DNA of 64,000 nucleotides, taken from positions 18,693 to 82,692 of the forward strand of contig JANXWS010000090.1 in assembly GCA_025351005.1 (NCBI GenBank). Reading direction: 5' to 3'. The translations under genes and the position numbers were made by a program. Under the pieces are notes generated by a model. It searched no databases. It saw only the letters and a program-made list of their open reading frames with translations, and was not told the DNA's origin. Source of the stretch: Pseudomonadota bacterium (GTDB lineage Bacteria > Pseudomonadota > Gammaproteobacteria > Steroidobacterales > Steroidobacteraceae). Shown piece by piece: positions 58,924 to 64,000 of the stretch. Within the stretch, counting starts at the first letter, position 1. Every line of letters starts with the position of its first letter.

Positions 58924-59319
58924 CTACGAAACCACGCACAGGACTTCGCCGCCCTGGCCGACCCTGCGCGCCTGGCGGTCCGTCATCACGCCCTGCGACG
59001 TCGACACGATCGCGATGCCCAGTCCGCCCAGCACCTTCGGCAGCGCCTCGGTGCCGCGGTAGGTGCGCAGGCCCGGGCGGCTGATCCGCTCGATGCGCTC
59101 TATGACCGGCTTGCCCTCGTGGTACTTCAGCTGCACGGTCAGCGTCATCTTGCCGTCTTCATCGCTGGTCGCGAAGCCCGCGATGTAGCCCTGGTCGCGC
59201 AGCACCTGCGCGATCGACACCTTGACCTTCGAGCTCGCGCAGGTGATCTCCGGCTTGCGCGCCGCCTGGCCGTTGCGGATGCGCGTCAGAAAATCGGCAA
59301 TCGGATCGGTCATGCTCAT
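58924..59319 (-). CDS. rpsH: 30S ribosomal protein S8
   Basis: The 131-residue S8 (E. coli 130) begins [22 protein letters not shown] and ends [31 protein letters not shown], both standard. In E. coli S8 represses spc translation at rplE. It follows rpsN by ten bases. Confidence 0.99.
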   Translation of the reverse strand: MSMTDPIADFLTRIRNGQAARKPEITCASSKVKVSIAQVLRDQGYIAGFATSDEDGKMTLTVQLKYHEGKPVIERIERISRPGLRTYRGTEALPKVLGGLGIAIVSTSQGVMTDRQARRVGQGGEVLCVVS

Positions 59320-59329
59320 GAACGCGCCC

Positions 59330-59635
59330 TCACCAGCTCGCCTTCGTCAAACCGGGAATCTCGCCGCGCATCGCGGCCTCGCGCAGCTTCGTGCGTGCCA
59401 GCCCGAACTTGCGGTACACGCCGCGCGAGCGCCCGGTGATCGCGCAGCGGTTGCGCTGGCGGTTCGGGTTGGAGTCGCGCGGCAAGGCCTGCAGGGTCTC
59501 CTGCGCGGCGACGCGCTGCTCCGGCGAGCTCTTCGGATCACGGATGATCTCGCGGAGCTTGGCGCGCTTCTGCGCGTACTTCTTGCCGAGCGCCAGGCGA
59601 CGCTTTTCGCGCTCGAGCATGTTGGACTTGGCCAT
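59330..59635 (-). CDS. rpsN: 30S ribosomal protein S14 (zinc-free form)
   Basis: ATG 59635 ([31 protein letters not shown]) gives 101 residues, the long form with no zinc CxxC motif. [41 protein letters not shown] is the conserved C-terminus. The longer ORF that covers it is a shadow of rplE. Confidence 0.99.
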   Translation of the reverse strand: MAKSNMLEREKRRLALGKKYAQKRAKLREIIRDPKSSPEQRVAAQETLQALPRDSNPNRQRNRCAITGRSRGVYRKFGLARTKLREAAMRGEIPGLTKASW

Positions 59636-59664
59636 TGCCGTTACCTTTGCGGACTGCTTGCGGC

Positions 59665-60207
59665 TTACTTGCGGAAGGGAAAGTTGAACGCCGCCAGCAA
59701 GGCTTTGCCCGCCTTGTCGTCGGTCGCCGTGGTCGTGATCGTGATGTCCATGCCCCGCACCTTGTCGACCTGGTCGTACTGGATCTCGGGGAAGATGATC
59801 TGTTCCTTGACGCCGAAGTTGTAGTTGCCGCGGCCGTCGAAGGCACGCGCCGAGACGCCGCGGAAGTCGCGGATGCGCGGCATCGCGATACTGATCAGGC
59901 GGTCGAGGAACTCGTACATGCGCGCACCGCGCAGCGTCACCTTGGCGCCGATCGCGAGGCCCTCGCGCAGCTTGAAGGTCGCGATCGACTTCTTCGACTT
60001 GCACAGCACCGGCTTCTGGCCGGTCAGCTTGACCAGGTCGCCGACCGCGTTGTCCATCAGCTTCTTGTCGGCCACCGCCTCGCCGACGCCCATGTTGACC
60101 GTGATCTTCTCGATGCGCGGTACTTCCATGGGGTTCGTCACGCCGAGCTCCTTCATGAGCTGCGGCACGACGGACTCGCGGTAGTGCTTCTGGAGCCTGG
60201 TGATCAT
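59665..60207 (-). CDS. rplE: 50S ribosomal protein L5
   Basis: L5 binds 5S rRNA and contacts the P-site tRNA. The 180-residue protein has [52 protein letters not shown] and [31 protein letters not shown] 60207. Confidence 0.99.
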   Translation of the reverse strand: MITRLQKHYRESVVPQLMKELGVTNPMEVPRIEKITVNMGVGEAVADKKLMDNAVGDLVKLTGQKPVLCKSKKSIATFKLREGLAIGAKVTLRGARMYEFLDRLISIAMPRIRDFRGVSARAFDGRGNYNFGVKEQIIFPEIQYDQVDKVRGMDITITTTATDDKAGKALLAAFNFPFRK

Positions 60208-60244
60208 GCTCGGGTCCTGTATCCGGTGTAGCGGCTGCCGACGC

Positions 60245-60562
60245 TCACGCGTCGACGACCTCGCCGTTCGACTTGAAGACGCGCACCTTGCGGCCGTTGT
60301 CGAGCACCTTGAAGCCGACGCGGTCGCCCTTCTTGGTCCCCGGGTTGAACACCATCACGTTGGAGACGTGGATCGGCGCCTCCTTCTGGACGATGCCGCC
60401 AGGCGAATTCGCCTGCGGGTTCGGCTTCTGGTGCTTTTTCACCATGTTCAGGTTCTCGACGACGACGGTGTCGTCCTCGAGCACGCGGATCACCGTTCCC
60501 TGCCGGCCCTTGTCGCGGCCGGTCGTCACGATGACCCGGTCGCCCTTGCGAATTCGATTCAT
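60245..60562 (-). CDS. rplX: 50S ribosomal protein L24
   Basis: The 105-residue L24 (E. coli 104) carries the KOW motif, [26 protein letters not shown], near the N-terminus and [33 protein letters not shown]. It is an assembly initiator of the large subunit. ATG 60562. Confidence 0.99.
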   Translation of the reverse strand: MNRIRKGDRVIVTTGRDKGRQGTVIRVLEDDTVVVENLNMVKKHQKPNPQANSPGGIVQKEAPIHVSNVMVFNPGTKKGDRVGFKVLDNGRKVRVFKSNGEVVDA

Positions 60563-60593
60563 GTTCCTGTCCCTGTCTCTGGCCGGGCGTCCC

Positions 60594-60962
60594 TTACAGG
60601 ACCTCGGGCGCCAGCGAGATGATCTTCATGAACTGCGCCGTACGCAGCTCGCGCGTCACGGGCCCGAAGATGCGGGTGCCGATCGGCTCGAGCTTGTTGG
60701 TGAGCAGCACGGCCGCGTTGCCGTCGAAGCGGATCAGCGAGCCGTCGGGGCGCCGGACTCCATGGCGGGTCCGCACGACGACCGCGTCGTAGACCTCGCC
60801 CTTCTTGACCTTGCCGCGTGGAATTGCGTCCTTGACGCTGACCTTGATGACGTCGCCGACGCTCGCATAGCGCCGCTTCGAGCCGCCCAGCACCTTGATG
60901 CACATCAGGCTGCGCGCGCCGCTGTTGTCGGCTGCCGCGAGCAGGGTCCGCATCTGGATCAT
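60594..60962 (-). CDS. rplN: 50S ribosomal protein L14
   Basis: The 122-residue L14 is the first spc gene: [71 protein letters not shown] and the C-terminal FGPVTRELR. RsfS, encoded at 24132-24557, acts on L14. It follows rpsQ by 18 bases. Confidence 0.99.
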   Translation of the reverse strand: MIQMRTLLAAADNSGARSLMCIKVLGGSKRRYASVGDVIKVSVKDAIPRGKVKKGEVYDAVVVRTRHGVRRPDGSLIRFDGNAAVLLTNKLEPIGTRIFGPVTRELRTAQFMKIISLAPEVL

Positions 60963-60980
60963 CTCGGTATCCCCTCGTCT

Positions 60981-61262
60981 TCAGCGGGCGACGCGTTCGA
61001 CGACACGCACGAGCTTCCAGCTCTTACGCCGCGACAACGGCCGACACGGCGCGATCGACACGGTGTCGCCTTCCTTGCACTCGTTGTTCTCGTCGTGCGC
61101 CAGCAGCTTGGTCGTGCGGCGCACGTACTTCGAGTAGCTCGAATGCTTGACGAGACGCTCGACCGCAACCGAGATGGTCTTGTTCATCTTGCTGCTGACG
61201 ACGCGGCCGGTCAGGGTGCGCTCGCCGGCGGCCGGCGTCGCAGTAGTGGTCTCGGCGGACAT
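60981..61262 (-). CDS. rpsQ: 30S ribosomal protein S17
   Basis: The 93-residue S17 has [79 protein letters not shown]. Its ATG overlaps the rpmC stop by one base (TGATG). The first ten residues are an extension compared with E. coli. Confidence 0.99.
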   Translation of the reverse strand: MSAETTTATPAAGERTLTGRVVSSKMNKTISVAVERLVKHSSYSKYVRRTTKLLAHDENNECKEGDTVSIAPCRPLSRRKSWKLVRVVERVAR

Positions 61263-61462
61263 CAGGCCTTACCTCCGATCCGGTGCTGGCTGAGCGCCGT
61301 CTTCACGCGCGCGATGGTCTTGCGCACCTTGCCGTGCTGGTCCGGCTTGGCGGCCTGGCCGGCGGCCGCGGCCATGCGCAGGTTGAACTGCTCGCGGCGC
61401 AGCTTCAGGAGTTCATCCTGCAGTTCGGCCGGCGACTTTTTGGCGAATCCCTTGATGCTCAT
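61262..61462 (-). CDS. rpmC: 50S ribosomal protein L29
   Basis: ATG 61462 ([36 protein letters not shown]) gives 66 residues (E. coli 63). L29 is near the exit tunnel. The ORF start upstream is within rplP. Confidence 0.98.
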   Translation of the reverse strand: MSIKGFAKKSPAELQDELLKLRREQFNLRMAAAAGQAAKPDQHGKVRKTIARVKTALSQHRIGGKA

Positions 61463-61484
61463 GGGCGTTCCTCGTACATCCGGC

Positions 61485-61898
61485 TCAGCGCACCTGGCGC
61501 TTGACGAACACGGTCGACAGCGACAGTTTGGCGGCGGCAAGCCTGAAAGCCTCGCGGGCGCTCTCCTCGCTGATGCCTTCCATCTCGAACAGCACCTTGC
61601 CGGGCAGCACGCGCGCCACCCAGAACTCGACGTTGCCCTTGCCGCTGCCCATGCGGACTTCGAGCGGCTTCGCGGTCACCGGGATATCCGGGAAGACGCG
61701 GATCCAGATCTGCCCGCCGCGCTTGACGTAGCGCGTCATCGCGCGCCGCGCGGCCTCGATCTCGCGCGCCGTCATGCGGCCGCGACCGGTCGCCTTGAGC
61801 CCGTAGGCGCCGAACGCGACCGTGCTGCCGCGGTGCGCCGAGCCGTGGTTCTTGCCCTTGAACTGCTTGCGAAACTTGGTTCGCTTTGGCTGCATCAT
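61485..61898 (-). CDS. rplP: 50S ribosomal protein L16
   Basis: The 137-residue L16 starts [36 protein letters not shown]; the second ATG (61895) is an alternative. [46 protein letters not shown] is conserved. L16 sits near the A site. Confidence 0.99.
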   Translation of the reverse strand: MMQPKRTKFRKQFKGKNHGSAHRGSTVAFGAYGLKATGRGRMTAREIEAARRAMTRYVKRGGQIWIRVFPDIPVTAKPLEVRMGSGKGNVEFWVARVLPGKVLFEMEGISEESAREAFRLAAAKLSLSTVFVKRQVR

Positions 61899-61922
61899 GG
61901 TGCTGGTTCCGGTGCGCGGGCC

Positions 61923-62657
61923 TTAAGCCGCGGGAGCCGTCTCGGGCGGGGCGGCCGGTGCCGGCGCCGGTTGTGCCGCCGCGGCGGCGGCCTCGGCGGC
62001 CTCGGCGGCGAGCGTCGCCTTGTCGAAGATCTCGCCCTTGAAGATCCAGACCTTGACACCGATGACGCCGTAGGTGGTGCGCGCCTCGGCGAGGCCGTAA
62101 TCGATGTCGGCGCGGAACGTGTGCAGCGGCACCCGCCCCTCGCGGCTCCACTCTGTGCGGGCGATCTCCGCACCGTTCAGGCGCCCGGACGCGCGCACCT
62201 TGACGCCGAGCGCACCGCTCCGCATCGTGTTGGTGACCGCGCGCTTCATCGCGCGGCGGAACATCACGCGTTTCTCGATCTGCTGGGCGATGCCCTCGGC
62301 GACCAGCTGCGCGTCGAGCTCGGGCTTGCGGATCTCGGCGATGTTGAGGCGCACGTCCTGCAGCGGCAGCTCCAGGCGGCGCGCCACCTCGTTGCGGACC
62401 TTCTCGATGTCCTCGCCCTTCTTGCCGATCACGATGCCCGGCCGCGCCGTGTGGATCGTGATGTTGACGCGCCGCGCCGCGCGCTCGATGGCGATGCGGC
62501 TGACGGAAGCGTCGGCCAGACGCTTCTTCAGGAACTCGCGCACCAGGTGATCGGTGCGCACGAGCCCCGCGTAGTTCTTGCTGTGCGCATACCACTTCGA
62601 CGTCCAGTCGCGGATGATGCCGAGGCGGATGCCGTTCGGATGTACTTTCTGGCCCAT
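61923..62657 (-). CDS. rpsC: 30S ribosomal protein S3 with Ala/Pro tail
   Basis: S3 (244 residues; E. coli 233) starts [24 protein letters not shown] and has the KH domain around [22 protein letters not shown], the helicase-like mRNA-entry segment, and [28 protein letters not shown]. The C-terminus is an alanine- and proline-rich tail ([18 protein letters not shown]). ATG 62657. Confidence 0.99.
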   Translation of the reverse strand: MGQKVHPNGIRLGIIRDWTSKWYAHSKNYAGLVRTDHLVREFLKKRLADASVSRIAIERAARRVNITIHTARPGIVIGKKGEDIEKVRNEVARRLELPLQDVRLNIAEIRKPELDAQLVAEGIAQQIEKRVMFRRAMKRAVTNTMRSGALGVKVRASGRLNGAEIARTEWSREGRVPLHTFRADIDYGLAEARTTYGVIGVKVWIFKGEIFDKATLAAEAAEAAAAAAQPAPAPAAPPETAPAA

Positions 62658-62675
62658 GTGTCTCTAGTCCCCGGC

Positions 62676-63014
62676 CTACTTGGCCGCATCCGCTACGTAG
62701 ACCGTGATGTGGCTGTTGCGCTTGACGATCCGGTTGCCGCGGCCCTTGGCGCGCGCGTGGAAGCGCTTCAGCGACGGTGCCGTGTCGACCATGATCCGCG
62801 CCACCTTGAGCTCGTCGATGTCGGCGTTGTGGTTGTGCTCGGCGTTGGCGATCGCAGACTCGAGCACCTTGCGCACGTGCTCGGCGCCCTTCTTCGGCAT
62901 GAACTTCAGAATCGCGAGCGCCTGGCCGACGGGCTTGCCGCGCACGACGTCGGCGACCAGGCGGCATTTCTGCGGCGAGATGCGCGCGTGGCGCAGTTTG
63001 GCGAAAGTCTCCAT
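62676..63014 (-). CDS. rplV: 50S ribosomal protein L22
   Basis: The 112-residue L22 lines the exit tunnel: [98 protein letters not shown] 63014; four bases after the rpsS stop. Confidence 0.99.
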   Translation of the reverse strand: METFAKLRHARISPQKCRLVADVVRGKPVGQALAILKFMPKKGAEHVRKVLESAIANAEHNHNADIDELKVARIMVDTAPSLKRFHARAKGRGNRIVKRNSHITVYVADAAK

Positions 63015-63018
63015 CGGC

Positions 63019-63297
63019 TTACTCCACCGTCGCCTTGCGGTCGCCGCCGTGCGCCTTGAACGTGCGCGTCGGGGCGAACTCGCCGAGCTTGTGCCCGACC
63101 ATGTTCTCGGTCATCAGCACCGGCACGTGATTGCGGCCGTTGTGGACCGCGATGGTCAGGCCGACCATGTCCGGGGTCACCATCGAGCGACGCGACCAGG
63201 TCTTGATTGGCCGGCGATCGTTCTTGGCGCTGGCGATCTGCACCTTCTTGGCCAGCGGCAGATCGACGAACGGACCCTTCTTCAGTGAACGTGGCAC
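63019..63297 (-). CDS. rpsS: 30S ribosomal protein S19
   Basis: The 92-residue S19: [76 protein letters not shown]19 contacts S13 in the head of the small subunit. It follows rplB by 15 bases. Confidence 0.99.
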   Translation of the reverse strand: MPRSLKKGPFVDLPLAKKVQIASAKNDRRPIKTWSRRSMVTPDMVGLTIAVHNGRNHVPVLMTENMVGHKLGEFAPTRTFKAHGGDRKATVE

Positions 63298-63312
63298 GTG
63301 AGATCCCTCGGA

Positions 63313-64000
63313 TTACTTGCGGCGCTGCACGATCGACGAGCTCGTGCGCTTGTTGGTGCGGGTCTTCTTGCCCTTGGTCTGCCAGCCCCACGGCGACACC
63401 GGGTGCGGGTTGCCCTGGCCGGACTTGCCCTCGCCGCCACCGTGCGGGTGGTCGACCGGGTTCATGACGACGCCGCGGACCGTCGGCCGGATGCCGCGCC
63501 AGCGCTTGGCGCCGGCCTTGCCGTAGACGCGCAGGTTGTGCTCGTCGTTGCCGACCTCGCCGATCGTGGCGCGGCAGTCGATGTGCACCTTGCGCGTCTC
63601 GCCCGAGCGCAGCCGGATCAGCGCGACGAGGCCCTCGCGCGAGGCGAACTGCGCCGAGCCACCGGCCGAGCGCGCCAGCTGGCCGCCCTTGCCGGGCTTG
63701 AGCTCGATACAGTGCACGCTGCTGCCGACCGGGATGTGGCGCAGCTGCATCGCGTTGCCGGGCTTGATCGGCGCCTCGGCGCCCGAGAGCAGCTCGTCGC
63801 CGACCTTGACCCCGCGCGCCGCGATCACGTAGCGCCGCTCGCCATCCTTGTAGAGCACGAGCGCGATGTGTGCGCTGCGGTTTGGGTCGTGCTCGATGCG
63901 CTCGACCTTGCCGACCACGCCGTCCTTGTCGCGCCGGAAATCGATGATGCGGTACTTGTGCTTGTGGCCGCCGCCCTTGTGGCGCGTCGTCAGTCGGCCG
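63313..64000 (-). CDS. rplB: 50S ribosomal protein L2 (5' end beyond window)
   Basis: The frame runs off the right edge. The visible 229 codons begin [27 protein letters not shown] and continue through [26 protein letters not shown] to [19 protein letters not shown]2 is needed for peptidyl transfer. The track's start at 63918 is internal; the true start and rpsJ-rplC-rplD-rplW should lie just past the window. It heads the visible part of the S10 operon. Confidence 0.98.
   Translation of the reverse strand, partial: GRLTTRHKGGGHKHKYRIIDFRRDKDGVVGKVERIEHDPNRSAHIALVLYKDGERRYVIAARGVKVGDELLSGAEAPIKPGNAMQLRHIPVGSSVHCIELKPGKGGQLARSAGGSAQFASREGLVALIRLRSGETRKVHIDCRATIGEVGNDEHNLRVYGKAGAKRWRGIRPTVRGVVMNPVDHPHGGGEGKSGQGNPHPVSPWGWQTKGKKTRTNKRTSSSIVQRRK

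Overview
The window is gene-dense, very G+C-rich chromosomal DNA of a gammaproteobacterium. I infer the class from a CRP/Vfr-type regulator, a PepQ-type dipeptidase, the blocks miaB-ybeZ-ybeY-corC-lnt, leuS-lptE...holA-nadD-rsfS-rlmH, maf-rng-yhdP...tldD and uvrA/MFS/ssb, and a complete spc-alpha ribosomal array. Ubiquinone hydroxylation uses Coq7, which points away from enteric bacteria. The genus cannot be fixed from the sequence; a Steroidobacter-, Nevskia- or Xanthomonas-like lineage is a guess. I see no insertion sequence, prophage, integrase, CRISPR array or replication origin.

Layout. 1-5.5 kb: a truncated methyltransferase, tRNA-Gln, rpsI-rplM, coq7, crp, then the minus-strand group djlA, antitoxin-like gene, rpe and a 27-residue membrane peptide gene. 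5.6-14.9 kb: purC, a cobalamin-binding-like protein, a YihY/BrkB protein, a Cys/Met PLP enzyme, pmbA (tldE), darP (yjgA), purE-purK and an ExeA-type ATPase with an FHA domain. 14.9-40.9 kb: one run of minus-strand genes from miaB to tldD with many 1-4 bp overlaps, covering tRNA modification, rRNA maturation, lipoprotein acylation, tyrosine breakdown (aminotransferase and HPPD), LeuRS, LPS export, DNA polymerase delta, NAD synthesis, ribosome silencing, RNase G, YhdP and TldD. Within it, four hydrolase or binding-protein genes lie between lptE and holA, a position where related genomes usually have none. 41-52 kb: ssb, an MFS transporter divergent from uvrA, a GNAT protein, an Ala-rich lipoprotein, pepQ, a frameshifted exported protein gene, a ModE-like regulator and an S9 peptidase. 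52-64 kb: minus-strand ribosomal genes from rplB (cut by the right edge) through spc (rplN to rpmJ) and alpha (rpsM to rplQ), closed by a strong terminator.

Working together, most genes serve translation (ribosomal proteins, rRNA and tRNA maturation, LeuRS, RsfS, DarP), envelope building (Lnt, LptE, YhdP, SecY), purine synthesis (PurC, PurE, PurK) and DNA maintenance (UvrA, SSB, HolA). TldD and TldE, the two halves of one protease, lie about 4 kb apart. The less ordinary items are the small membrane peptide after rpe, the lone antitoxin-like gene, an A+T-rich rare-codon patch inside coq7 that probably carries the rplM promoter, the lptE-holA insert, the ATPase-FHA fusion and the frameshifted exported protein. 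I found no clearly new defence or biosynthetic system.
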